Shown here: one piece after another, positions 9,243 through 17,644 of the stretch
How positions within the stretch are numbered: the stretch's first letter is position 1
Layout: each line of letters starts with the position of its first letter
NCBI GenBank assembly: GCA_029263455.1
Contig: JAJCXM010000023.1
Span: 57,997-121,996, forward strand
From: Holophagae bacterium
Lineage (GTDB): Bacteria; Acidobacteriota; Holophagae; Acanthopleuribacterales; Acanthopleuribacteraceae
DNA: 64,000 nucleotides
Direction of reading: 5' to 3'
Made by a program: the position numbers and the translations under genes
The notes under the pieces: generated by a model
The model's database searches: none
What the model was told of the DNA's origin: nothing
The model's input: the letters and a program-made list of their open reading frames with translations, nothing else

Positions 9243-9752
9243 ATGAAAACAACCATTTCAGGTGTCTTGGGTATATTCAGTCATATGGACGTTCTCATAG
9301 ACGCAATCACTAAATTCCGCGGCGAGGGGCGAACAGACATTACCGTCTATACGCCAACCCCACGTCATGAGTTGGCGCACGCCATGGACGAAAAGGTTAG
9401 CCCAGTGCGATTGTGGACACTGATTGGTGGAATAACGGGCTGTACGGCCGGCTATTTATTCACTTCGTTCGTTTCGTTGGATTGGATCCTGCCGACATCC
9501 GGTAAAGCGGTCGTTTCATTGCAAGCCTATACGGTGATTGCCTTTGAGTTGACCATCCTGTTTGGTTCAATCTTCACGATTATGGGTATTGTCAACCACG
9601 CACGCCTATTCCGTAGTCGCACCATCCCTTACGATGATCGCTTCACGGAAGACAAGTTTGGCATTTTTGTTCCTTGCGAGAGTGATGCTTTTGATGAAGT
9701 GAGCCACTCACTCACAGAGCGCGGTGCTGAGGAGGTTTCTCATGCTGAATAA
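9243..9752 (+). CDS. actD: Alternative complex III ActD (DUF3341) membrane subunit
   Basis: This 169-residue protein has an N-terminal soluble domain (GVLGIFSHMDVLIDAITKFR at residues 7-26) and two transmembrane helices (about residues 58-77 and 91-118). It matches the DUF3341/ActD family that packs between ActC and the periplasmic subunits. The ATG at 9243 is chosen because it follows the actC stop directly and has a strong GGAGGTGG Shine-Dalgarno at about 9229-9236. An in-frame upstream ATG at 9213 would lie inside actC. The 3' end overlaps actE by 11 nt. Confidence 0.92.
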   Translation: MKTTISGVLGIFSHMDVLIDAITKFRGEGRTDITVYTPTPRHELAHAMDEKVSPVRLWTLIGGITGCTAGYLFTSFVSLDWILPTSGKAVVSLQAYTVIAFELTILFGSIFTIMGIVNHARLFRSRTIPYDDRFTEDKFGIFVPCESDAFDEVSHSLTERGAEEVSHAE

Positions 9753-10278
9753 GCGCTTCTTGTGGTGTGCAGGATTGGCTTTGGCAGCCATGGTGATGGT
9801 GGCTGGAAATAACCGCCCTTACCGCTGGTGGCCGATCAACGATATGACCGAGCAACAAGGCATTAAACCCTTTCACACGGATAGTTTGAGGGCGCCGGCT
9901 GAAGGTTCGGTATCCGTGGATCAGTGGGATCCTGTTCCTCCTAGAGCTGATTTCATGACGGGCGAGAAGAACATGATCAACCCTGTTGAAGCCACAGAGG
10001 CTTCGATTGCGACGGGTCATGAGCTTTATGACATCTATTGCATCTCGTGCCACGGTAGAGAACTGCGTAATGATGAAGGCTACCAATCGCCAGTTCAGGC
10101 AAAGGGCATGCCGGGTCTTAACTTAACGGTCGTCTCAATTCGCAATGACGGCTATATCTACACGACCCTGACACATGGGTCGGCAATCATGCAACGCTAC
10201 TCATTTCACTTGAGCCCCGAGGAGCGCTGGCATGTTATCAACTACATTCGCCATTTGCAAAGTCAAATGGGTCAATGA
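9742..10278 (+). CDS. actE: Alternative complex III monohaem cytochrome c subunit ActE
   Basis: This 178-residue periplasmic class I cytochrome c has one CXXCH (CISCH, residues 100-104). A likely distal Met lies in the SAIMQRYSF segment and a C-terminal helix (WHVINYIRHLQ) follows. ActE is the likely exit point for electrons to the terminal oxidase. The ATG at 9742 is preferred over 9724 because GAGGAGG lies just upstream (about 9729-9735). The N-terminal hydrophobic segment has no lipobox cysteine at the usual place, so a membrane anchor or cleaved signal is more likely here than lipidation. Overlap with actD implies translational coupling. Confidence 0.92.
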   Translation: MLNKRFLWCAGLALAAMVMVAGNNRPYRWWPINDMTEQQGIKPFHTDSLRAPAEGSVSVDQWDPVPPRADFMTGEKNMINPVEATEASIATGHELYDIYCISCHGRELRNDEGYQSPVQAKGMPGLNLTVVSIRNDGYIYTTLTHGSAIMQRYSFHLSPEERWHVINYIRHLQSQMGQ

Positions 10279-10289
10279 GGTAGGGACAC

Positions 10290-11579
10290 GTGCACGCAGA
10301 ACATCATCAGGATTATATTGAAGTCGTTAGCGCGATAGGACCGCAAAAGCCCGCGTCCAAAACCATTGTTCTCTATGTGGTTATGATGCTGGTCGGTTTT
10401 GCTGCTTTCGGCTATTTCGCGTTTGTTCATCCACAACCGCGCATTGGTTGGATCTCTTACCTACACAATTTGTATTTCTTTACGGGACTTTCCGCTGCAG
10501 GTGTGGTCATTGCCGCGATTTTACAAGTGACCAACGCCATGTGGGGTCGGCCCATAAAACGCTTTGCTGAAGCCAGCGGTTCCTTTTTGCCGTACGCTAT
10601 TGTTGGCGTCATCGTGCTTTGGTTCGGTGCCGACCATATCTACGAATGGATTAACTATCCACCACAAGGTGGCAACAAAGCCTTTTGGTTGACCAAGCCT
10701 TTTATGTTTGTCCGTGTCATCGGCGGTCTGTTGTTGCTGACTTGGTTGGCGAAATATTTCACTAACCATTCGTTGCGACCGGACCTCGGTTTGGCCCATG
10801 AGCATAATTCAGCCTGGAAGCAACCCTCTCATTGGTTAGGCGTAGAAGCAGAAACCAATCGTAGCCAACGTCGCCAAACCCTGATTGCGCCTTTCTATTG
10901 TCTCGCTTTCGCCGTTGTTTGTAGCCTGCTGGCGTTTGATCTGATCATGTCGTTAGACTATCGTTGGTTCTCGACCATGTTCGGTGGTTGGAACTTCACC
11001 ACCAATATCCTTTTAGCCTATGGCTTTATGTATTTTCTAACCCATTTTGTTAGCAAACGATTTGAACTTGAAAAGTACATGAGCAGACCGCTTTTTCACG
11101 ACATTGGCAAGTTGACGTTTGGCTTCACGGTCGTTTGGGGCTATTTGTTTTTTGCTCAGTACCTAGTTATTTGGTACGGAAACCTGAGTATTGAAACAGG
11201 CTACTTGATAACACGATTTGAGAGCATGCCCTGGAAGAATTTCTCTTATATTGCCTTTGCCATGGTATTTGCTTTGCCCTTTATCTTGGGTCTGTCCAAG
11301 AATCGAAAGTTGGCATTCGCCAGCTTTGTGCCCGTAGCCACGATTAGCTTTATCGGGATTTGGATCGAGCGTTTTGTTCTGATTGCTCCGGCGACATGGT
11401 ACTTCGATCATGAATCCAATACTTTTATGTCAGGTGTGAGCACATTAGTAATAGCCGATATTCTGGTGTTTATTGGCTTCCTGGGCTTGTTTCTCTTAAT
11501 CTACACCACCTATTTGTTCAAGCGACCCCTGATGGTTATCTCAGATCCTCGCTTGGATATGGGTATCAACCGACACTGA
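10290..11579 (+). CDS. actF: Alternative complex III ActF, second NrfD-like membrane subunit
   Basis: This 429-residue polytopic membrane protein is homologous to ActC (NrfD-like, about ten TM segments) and is the last act subunit. The start is GTG (10290) with GAGGTAGGGA upstream. Conserved elements include FWLTKPFMFVR, the HEHNSAWKQPSHWLGV region and LIMSLDYRWFSTMFG. No actG and no cytochrome oxidase genes follow, although such genes are often adjacent. The next gene is an unrelated acetyltransferase, so the oxidase partner must be elsewhere in the genome. Confidence 0.94.
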   Translation: MHAEHHQDYIEVVSAIGPQKPASKTIVLYVVMMLVGFAAFGYFAFVHPQPRIGWISYLHNLYFFTGLSAAGVVIAAILQVTNAMWGRPIKRFAEASGSFLPYAIVGVIVLWFGADHIYEWINYPPQGGNKAFWLTKPFMFVRVIGGLLLLTWLAKYFTNHSLRPDLGLAHEHNSAWKQPSHWLGVEAETNRSQRRQTLIAPFYCLAFAVVCSLLAFDLIMSLDYRWFSTMFGGWNFTTNILLAYGFMYFLTHFVSKRFELEKYMSRPLFHDIGKLTFGFTVVWGYLFFAQYLVIWYGNLSIETGYLITRFESMPWKNFSYIAFAMVFALPFILGLSKNRKLAFASFVPVATISFIGIWIERFVLIAPATWYFDHESNTFMSGVSTLVIADILVFIGFLGLFLLIYTTYLFKRPLMVISDPRLDMGINRH

Positions 11580-11589
11580 TCTTGGCAGG

Positions 11590-11608
11590 GTCCGGCTAAA
11601 CGCCGGAC
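11590..11608 (+). terminator. Perfect 7-bp hairpin after actF
   Basis: GTCCGGC (11590-11596) and GCCGGAC (11602-11608) form a perfect stem with a 5-nt loop in the 52-nt gap between actF and the acetyltransferase gene. No T-run follows, so it may act as an mRNA-stability or processing stem, or a weak terminator that attenuates read-through. Confidence 0.45.
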
Positions 11609-11631
11609 CAAGCCGGTTTAGGGAGCCGAAC

Positions 11632-12114
11632 TTGAGTGCTCATCTCATTCGACCCGCCGTCGCTGCCGATGCCGGATCTATTCTTTCTTTAATTAAAGAG
11701 TTGGCTGAGTACGAGCGCTCGTCGGACCAAGTGAAAGCTAATGTAGACGATATTCTACGTGATGGCTTTGGGCAACGACCTCTATTCGACTGCTTAATAG
11801 CCGAGGTTGACGGCATTGCGGTTGGTTACGCGCTCTATTTCTTCATGTGGTCTACCTGGACAGGACGGGCGACCTGTTATTTAGAGGACCTCTTTGTGCA
11901 GCCGGGCCAACGCGGAAAAGGCGTGGGCCTTGATCTACTGCGTCATTGCGCACGTATTGCTGTCGCTCGCGATTGTCAACGGTTTGAATGGGCGGTGCTT
12001 GACTGGAACACACCTGCCCGCGACTTCTATCACAGCTTGGGTGCCTTTCATAAGGAAACCTGGTTGCCTTATCGACTTGAAGGCCAGGCCCTGCTAGACT
12101 TGGCACAAGCCTAA
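11632..12114 (+). CDS. GNAT family N-acetyltransferase
   Basis: This 160-residue GCN5-related acetyltransferase resembles the spermidine/spermine (diamine) acetyltransferase subgroup. It shows the sequence LYFFMWSTW, the acetyl-CoA pyrophosphate-binding loop QRGKGVGLDLL and the late core strand CQRFEWAVLDWNTPARDFY. The substrate cannot be stated beyond a small amine or amino-acid derivative. The start is TTG at 11632, which begins the conserved IRPA strand six residues later; the upstream GGGAG is the ribosome site. It is probably read through from the act operon or transcribed independently. Confidence 0.85.
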   Translation: MSAHLIRPAVAADAGSILSLIKELAEYERSSDQVKANVDDILRDGFGQRPLFDCLIAEVDGIAVGYALYFFMWSTWTGRATCYLEDLFVQPGQRGKGVGLDLLRHCARIAVARDCQRFEWAVLDWNTPARDFYHSLGAFHKETWLPYRLEGQALLDLAQA

Positions 12115-12344
12115 ACACGGATTTGAGCTGGTTCTTTCAAGATTTGGTTCATAGGCGACTGTGTAAATAGCGATTGTTTCAGATTCCGGCAACGCCGATA
12201 AATAGCTGTTTCCAGTCCGCTCGTCATTGGGGGAGTATTATGCGCCATTATGTCTATTTTTGACGGATTAAGCGTGCTCACATTTGGCTTTTGATTAAGC
12301 CCCTCAATCGTAGCCAGCACAATGACAAATAAGTTCGTCACCAT
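12111..12344 (-). CDS. Possible small hypothetical protein
   Basis: This 77-codon frame on the minus strand is convergent with, and overlaps by 4 nt, the acetyltransferase gene. It is favoured by an AGGA Shine-Dalgarno about 8 nt before ATG 12344 and by a short hydrophobic N-terminus (TNLFVIVLATIEGL) followed by a polar, two-cysteine-free tail rich in Asn and Ser. No homologue is recognised and coding bias is weak. It could be spurious. Confidence 0.3.
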   Translation of the reverse strand: MVTNLFVIVLATIEGLNQKPNVSTLNPSKIDIMAHNTPPMTSGLETAIYRRCRNLKQSLFTQSPMNQILKEPAQIRV

Positions 12345-12402
12345 AACGCTTCCTGAGTGATTTGTCGCGCTCAATCTTTAACAGTCGATTTCATATAAAC
12401 AG

Positions 12403-12431
12403 TTGACAAAACGACTCTTTGGGACTTAAAT
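12403..12431 (+). promoter_or_regulatory. Sigma70-type promoter for the porin-cytochrome cluster
   Basis: A perfect -35 TTGACA (12403-12408), 17-nt spacer and -10 TTAAAT (12426-12431, four of six matches) predict a start near 12438. This leaves an untranslated leader of about 118 nt before the decahaem cytochrome ATG. Confidence 0.6.
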
Positions 12432-12448
12432 TGAATAACGGATCCTAA

Positions 12449-12547
12449 ACTCCATTATATTTAAAAGATGGAGTGAAAAGTGGCTGGTCTTGGAGCCATC
12501 TGGTAAAGACCGCAACCTTTGTAGTGATCGCTTTTGAGAGTAGGAGG
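12449..12547 (+). promoter_or_regulatory. Potentially structured 5' leader of the decahaem cytochrome mRNA
   Basis: Just after the predicted start, ACTCCAT (12449-12455) and ATGGAGT (12468-12474) form a perfect 7-bp inverted repeat with a 12-nt loop. Next, TGGCT (12481-12485) can pair with AGCCA (12494-12498). Its loop sequence GGTCTT (12486-12491) can pair with AAGACC (12506-12511), an arrangement that would be an H-type pseudoknot or two competing hairpins. The Shine-Dalgarno AGGAGG is at 12542-12547. Known c-di-GMP-I riboswitch signatures are not seen. It could be a protein operator plus a chance fold. Confidence 0.35.
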
Positions 12548-12555
12548 ACCACGAT

Positions 12556-14589
12556 ATGTTTGCCTATACACGTATTGTCGCAATCGCTTTTATGGCCAGT
12601 ATGATGGCCCTAGCGTTTCAGACTAAAAACTCGGATATCCCGCTTAGCGCTCATAAGTATGCGCCAGATCAGGCGGAATTCTACTTAAGCAATAAGCAAG
12701 CACAGTATGTCCGACCCGGTCTCAATTTCGCGGTCGAAAGCTGGGAAATCAATAGTGAGAACCGTTTGGTTGTCGTGTTGAGCCTTAAAGATGACCTTGA
12801 GCAACCGCTGGACAGACACGGGCGCATCACGCCCGGTGCCATATCCGCCAGTTTCATTTTGGCAGTCTTTGACGGCGACCAAAACCAATTTCATGCTTAC
12901 ACGACGCGGAACGCGACGAGCTCAATCACCGGTGCATCTGCCGAACAAGCCGCCACCGATTCAGGTGGTAGCTGGGTTGACCTAGAGTTGGGTCGTTATC
13001 AATACACATTCGGAACCGCCATGCCGCCCGATCTGGACGCGGCAGCGACGCACACCATCGCCATTTATGGCAATCGGAATCTACAGGACATCATCGAAAA
13101 GACTTATTACGACAATCTTGAATTTGATTTTCGACCGGACCAAGGTACCGTGCAGCAGACTTGGGGCTCCATGTTCAATGAAACCTGTAATAGCTGTCAT
13201 GATCCGCTGGCTCTGCATGGTGGACAACGCCAGGATGTAAAGCTGTGTGTGACCTGTCACAACCCGCAAACGAGCGACCCAGACACCGGAAATACGGTGG
13301 ACATGAAAGTCATGATCCACAAAATTCATATGGGCCACAATCTGCCCAGTGTGCAAGCGGGAACGCCTTATCAAATCATTGGCTTTCGAAATTCGGTTCA
13401 CGACTATTCTGAAGTTCACTTCCCTCAAGATGTCCGCAATTGCACGACCTGTCATGACATAGATGCGCCCAATGCAGATATCTATTACACGCGCCCAACA
13501 AGAGCGTCTTGTGGTTCTTGCCATGATGATGTGAATTGGATGACAGGAGCCAATCACGATCCGGGGCCACAGGCAGACGATTCTGCCTGCGCAAACTGCC
13601 ATATTCCTGAAGGCGAGTTCGAATTTGATGTTTCGGTGCTTGGCGCACACGTGATACCTGAAAAGTCAGGCCAACTTGATGGCATCCATGCAGAAATACT
13701 CGACGTCGTAGACACGGCTCCGGGCATGAAGCCGCTGGTAACCTTCCGAATTTCAAATAATGACGGTCAAGCCATTGACCCTTCTACATTAGACCGCCTA
13801 AGGTTCTTGGCAGGTGGCCCAAACTCAGATTATCTTGATTTCATGACACAAGACGCAACGGATGCAGAATTTGATGGTGATGTTGCCGTTAAACGATTCA
13901 CCAGCGCGATTCCAGAAGATGCTACCGGCAGTTGGACATTATCCGCTGATATCTATAGGAATGTAGTTATACAAGGTAACGACGAGGAGATAGGCGTTCG
14001 TGAAGCTGCTCTAAATCCCATCTTTGCGTTTCCTGTTACCGATGCCTCCACGCAAGCACGCCGCCAGGTGGTGGACATGGCCAAATGCAATGACTGTCAC
14101 GATCAACTCTCGCTACATGGTGGTCAACGTCTAAATGTCAACGAGTGCACTATATGTCATAACCCGGTTAACAGTGACGAAGAAGTTAGGCCGGAAGACA
14201 TGTTGCCCGCCCAGTCCATCCACTTCAAATGGCTGATACACCGCTTACATTCTGGACATGAACTTACACAAGATTTCACGGTCTTTGGGTTCAGGAGCAG
14301 CGTACACAATTACAACGAATTGACCTATCCCGGTGACCGACGTAACTGTGAAGCATGCCACCTTCCTAATACCTATGACTTGCCGCTTGTCAGCGACGCC
14401 CTAGGCACGATCACTGACCGGGACTGGTTCTCTCCGATGGGTCCCGCGTCAGCGACTTGCCTATCTTGTCACGACACACAAGACGCTGCGGCCCATGCGT
14501 TTGTTATGACCGCTCCTTTCGGCGAATCTTGTGCCTCTTGCCATGGCGCCGACCGCGAATATTCGGTTAGCAAAGTCCATGCAAGATAA
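12556..14589 (+). CDS. OmcA/MtrC-family decahaem c-type cytochrome
   Basis: The 677 residues begin with a signal peptide (residues 1 to about 20). Two pentahaem modules follow, each preceded by a beta-rich domain, which is the MtrC/OmcA layout. The first has five CXXCH sites between residues 211 and 349, the second five between 511 and 663. Each module starts with the same family pattern (C-N-x-CHD-x-L-x-LHGGQR). In known systems this protein is the outermost cytochrome, passing electrons to minerals, electrodes or soluble acceptors. All 20 cysteines are in haem motifs: there is no lipobox and no extra disulphide pair as in the Shewanella proteins. Surface attachment must therefore come from docking to the barrel, or the protein is released. 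It is first gene of the cluster. Confidence 0.93.
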   Translation: MFAYTRIVAIAFMASMMALAFQTKNSDIPLSAHKYAPDQAEFYLSNKQAQYVRPGLNFAVESWEINSENRLVVVLSLKDDLEQPLDRHGRITPGAISASFILAVFDGDQNQFHAYTTRNATSSITGASAEQAATDSGGSWVDLELGRYQYTFGTAMPPDLDAAATHTIAIYGNRNLQDIIEKTYYDNLEFDFRPDQGTVQQTWGSMFNETCNSCHDPLALHGGQRQDVKLCVTCHNPQTSDPDTGNTVDMKVMIHKIHMGHNLPSVQAGTPYQIIGFRNSVHDYSEVHFPQDVRNCTTCHDIDAPNADIYYTRPTRASCGSCHDDVNWMTGANHDPGPQADDSACANCHIPEGEFEFDVSVLGAHVIPEKSGQLDGIHAEILDVVDTAPGMKPLVTFRISNNDGQAIDPSTLDRLRFLAGGPNSDYLDFMTQDATDAEFDGDVAVKRFTSAIPEDATGSWTLSADIYRNVVIQGNDEEIGVREAALNPIFAFPVTDASTQARRQVVDMAKCNDCHDQLSLHGGQRLNVNECTICHNPVNSDEEVRPEDMLPAQSIHFKWLIHRLHSGHELTQDFTVFGFRSSVHNYNELTYPGDRRNCEACHLPNTYDLPLVSDALGTITDRDWFSPMGPASATCLSCHDTQDAAAHAFVMTAPFGESCASCHGADREYSVSKVHAR

Positions 14590-14627
14590 ACACTCATGGA
14601 TTCCTTGCCAAGAATTGGGGTGGACAA

Positions 14628-15485
14628 ATGACTAAAAAATTGAATCTCATCGTTCTAGGATTCTTGGCTATGCCGATGAACGCCGCTTGGCTTTATGCAG
14701 GCGACGACCCTAAACAGTTCACAGCCGAAAGCTGTTTGGAATGTCACGATGAGGACATCGGGGGTCTAACCACCACGGTTCACTTACCACTCTTTGATGT
14801 CAGTTGTCAGGATTGCCATGTTGATGTTGCCGGACACATGGAAGACGAGGACGTTAAACCCACATCCCCGTCGGGCGCCGAAGGTCAATCAGTATGCCTT
14901 AGTTGTCATGATTCCATACGAGATCCTGGCTGGGGAGACACGGAGCATCTGAATGCGGGAGTTACCTGCGATGACTGCCATCAGAGCCACGAAAAGGACC
15001 ACAGCGCGCGGCCGCTCTTGCTTGCTCAGCAACAGGACCTATGTTTATCCTGCCACGAAGATACTCGGGTCGCTTTCGCTAAGCCTTATACACACAAGAC
15101 GGGTCGCACCCTGATGGAGTGCTCCTCATGTCACAACCCTCACGGAGGACGTGGTGCCTTTAGTCTCAAATCGGACCACACGGGTGGTGGCCCTTGTGTA
15201 GCCTGTCACACCGAGAAACGTGGACCATTTGTTTTTGAGCACGTTTCTGGAATCACCGGCGACTGTCAGGACTGTCACGAGCACCATGGCTCCTCAAATC
15301 CGGCCCAGCTGATTAGAGCCAACGTGTCTCAACTCTGTCTGGAATGCCACACAGCGGTGCCCTTGGGCCCGTTAGGATCCCAGCCGCCTGCCTTCCATGA
15401 TCTTCGTAGTCCAAGATACCGTGACTGTACGGTGTGCCATACTGCGGTTCACGGATCCTACAGTTCACCTACGTTGGTGAAGTAA
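14628..15485 (+). CDS. DmsE/MtrA-family periplasmic decahaem cytochrome
   Basis: This 285-residue protein has a cleavable signal peptide (residues 1 to about 24) and exactly ten CXXCH motifs (CLECH, CQDCH, CLSCH, CDDCH, CLSCH, CSSCH, CVACH, CQDCH, CLECH, CTVCH). That is the number and length of MtrA, DmsE and PioA-type proteins. In such systems MtrA threads through the outer-membrane barrel and connects periplasmic carriers with the outer decahaem cytochrome. Motif spacing falls into two similar pentahaem halves. It lies 38 nt after the OmcA/MtrC-like gene and 9 nt before the barrel gene, so the three are almost certainly co-transcribed. Confidence 0.93.
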   Translation: MTKKLNLIVLGFLAMPMNAAWLYAGDDPKQFTAESCLECHDEDIGGLTTTVHLPLFDVSCQDCHVDVAGHMEDEDVKPTSPSGAEGQSVCLSCHDSIRDPGWGDTEHLNAGVTCDDCHQSHEKDHSARPLLLAQQQDLCLSCHEDTRVAFAKPYTHKTGRTLMECSSCHNPHGGRGAFSLKSDHTGGGPCVACHTEKRGPFVFEHVSGITGDCQDCHEHHGSSNPAQLIRANVSQLCLECHTAVPLGPLGSQPPAFHDLRSPRYRDCTVCHTAVHGSYSSPTLVK

Positions 15486-15494
15486 GGGGATGTC

Positions 15495-17429
15495 ATGAAT
15501 ATACGCCTACTAATTTCTGTCATGAGTGCTTGCTTAGGCTCTTTTGTTTGGGCTCAAACGGCATCCGAATACTCCTTAGAGTTTGGTTTGCAAGACGTAA
15601 AGATCACTGGAAATAGTGACTTGTTTCGTTCCCAGGTCAATCAGGACGATGGCCTCTTCCTAAGTGCCTTCACCTATAACCTTATCGATGGTACGAGTCG
15701 CATTGCGGGACTTGACCGACTTCGAATCGACGCCTCAGGTTTTGGCGCATTGGCCCATGGCCATATTCGTATTCAGGCAAGCAAAGCCAAATCCTATGAC
15801 TTGCGTTTGAAGTTCATAAGCATGGATCAATTCAATGCCCTGCCAAACTATGCCAATCCGTTTCTCAATGAAAACATCGTGCCGGGACAGCATACCTATG
15901 ATCGGTCAAGAGAGATTCTGGACTTTTCACTCGAGCTTCGCTCCGGCAGATCATGGAGACCACTGATCCAATTCCGTCAAGTAGAATATTCGGGCCCTGC
16001 ACGAAGTACTTACCATATTGGGCAAGACGAGTTTGCCATTGCCAACGTTCGTGACGATATGGAACGTGAGCTTCGCCTCGGGCTTGCTTTCGATATAGGC
16101 AAATTCAGCGGTCAAATTCTACAAGGCTGGCGCGAATCGGATACCGAAGAAAGGGTGGAACTCCTTCCTGGCGCTAATGCTGGGAATAACATTCGAGAAA
16201 TCTTGGGTCGAGAAATCGAAGTTGATTCCATCGACCGGCTAGCAAAAACAGAATCCAGCGCGCCTACGACAACGCTGCATCTATCTGGACCAGCCCATGA
16301 ACGAATTGGGCTCATGGCGTCATATGTGCGTACCCACATCGAGAGTGACGTAGAGGAAGAGGAGAACATCGCCGGACGGTTAGCTTCGTTTCAAATCAGT
16401 CGCTTCTATAACGGACTCAACCAAACCGTAACTTCTAGCCCTGACGTTAACTTGTGGAGAGCGCATTTTCAGGCCGATATCATGCTGCCAGCCCAATTAA
16501 AGTGGCGCATCTCGTGGTCTAACACCAATCGAAAGTTGGACGGCCAGGCATTGATTACTTCGTTGTATACCGATGTCATGACCTTCGGTAACCAAGACCG
16601 ACCCGACTTCATAAATCAGTTAGAAGCGCGTAATTACTTGGAGCGGAGCGAGGAATTTATAGAAACCGAACTGGTCACCTCTGACATTAACGGCTTTCGA
16701 TTTTGGGGTGGTTTTTCCTTTGCCGACCTAGAGTCAATTGTTGAACCAGACTTAGCAGAGTTGGTCGTGCCAGGTGGCCAGGGTGGTACGTTCGTGCGCG
16801 AGACGGATGGCATTAGGTTGGGCGCACAATTCAAAAAGAAATCCCATCTTTTGAAAGTAGAGTGGGAAAACAAGGATGCTGACAACATAATCATGCGAAC
16901 CGACTATCAAAGTTGGAGTAAGTTCAGCACGCGCATCAAGTCTCGAATCAGTAAGAATATTCGTTTCTCAGCAAAAGCTATATGGTTGGACCAAGAGAAC
17001 GATCATCCGGAAATTGGATACAAATCGGACTACACAAATTACGGTACGGAGCTTTCCTTCCAGCACAAGAGAGTCTTTGACGCTGGGCTGAGCTACGGTG
17101 TCTATGATTATGAAAGTGAAGTCACCTTTATTCAGCCGCAAGACTTTTCAAGTGCGCAATCGTTCCATCAAGAGGATGGCGTTGAATTCGATCTGCACGC
17201 TCGTCTGTCGATAAAGAAATATGAACTTGCTGCCAACTACACCGAGTATGACTCTGAGGGTGTTCTGGATTTCTATCTGGAGCGAATAGCCATTCGTGCC
17301 AGTTATGAAATAACCAAGAGTTTAGGCGTTACGTTAGAGTTCGTATCACAGGACTACAAAGAAGAGGGCGTGCCGTTTGCAGCTTATCAATCTGAAACAG
17401 TTGCTGCCTTGTTGCGGTGGAATCCTTAA
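15495..17429 (+). CDS. MtrB/PioB-like outer-membrane beta-barrel
   Basis: This 644-residue protein has a signal peptide (to about residue 20, ending VWAQ). The rest is dominated by alternating amphipathic strands rich in aromatic and charged residues, as in MtrB-type 26-28-stranded barrels that sheath the decahaem MtrA. Position directly after the MtrA-like gene is the main support; sequence identity to MtrB is low by eye. It lacks the N-terminal CXXC seen in Shewanella MtrB, and its only cysteine is in the signal peptide. It ends RWNP rather than with a terminal aromatic. An alternative is a generic porin of another family. Confidence 0.8.
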   Translation: MNIRLLISVMSACLGSFVWAQTASEYSLEFGLQDVKITGNSDLFRSQVNQDDGLFLSAFTYNLIDGTSRIAGLDRLRIDASGFGALAHGHIRIQASKAKSYDLRLKFISMDQFNALPNYANPFLNENIVPGQHTYDRSREILDFSLELRSGRSWRPLIQFRQVEYSGPARSTYHIGQDEFAIANVRDDMERELRLGLAFDIGKFSGQILQGWRESDTEERVELLPGANAGNNIREILGREIEVDSIDRLAKTESSAPTTTLHLSGPAHERIGLMASYVRTHIESDVEEEENIAGRLASFQISRFYNGLNQTVTSSPDVNLWRAHFQADIMLPAQLKWRISWSNTNRKLDGQALITSLYTDVMTFGNQDRPDFINQLEARNYLERSEEFIETELVTSDINGFRFWGGFSFADLESIVEPDLAELVVPGGQGGTFVRETDGIRLGAQFKKKSHLLKVEWENKDADNIIMRTDYQSWSKFSTRIKSRISKNIRFSAKAIWLDQENDHPEIGYKSDYTNYGTELSFQHKRVFDAGLSYGVYDYESEVTFIQPQDFSSAQSFHQEDGVEFDLHARLSIKKYELAANYTEYDSEGVLDFYLERIAIRASYEITKSLGVTLEFVSQDYKEEGVPFAAYQSETVAALLRWNP

Positions 17430-17644
17430 GTGTTGATTATGGATAAAAACGTGTATCTGATGGCACTGGTGCAGCTTCTAAATGCAAAAAAGGAATGAAA
17501 GTTGCTCGACAGACCCCATGCAATTTCGATCTTTGATGATTAAATCCCTTGCAGAAGCGCTCAGTTCAGCGTAGATTCAAATAAAGGATTGGCAGGTCAT
17601 CTATTATGTTATGGCCGTCTACATGCAATCCGATGGAGGAAATG

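Noticed and set aside
12438..12541. c-di-GMP-I (GEMM) or cGAMP riboswitch before the decahaem gene
   Set aside because: The conserved ACGCAAAGCC-type segment and the tetraloop-receptor pattern are absent; only generic pairings are present.
13081..13650. 189-codon open frame antisense to the decahaem cytochrome
   Set aside because: It is the shadow of the CXXCH-rich coding strand; no ribosome site, and the sense frame is unambiguous.
17439..17498. 19-codon frame after the barrel gene
   Set aside because: No Shine-Dalgarno and no distinctive composition.
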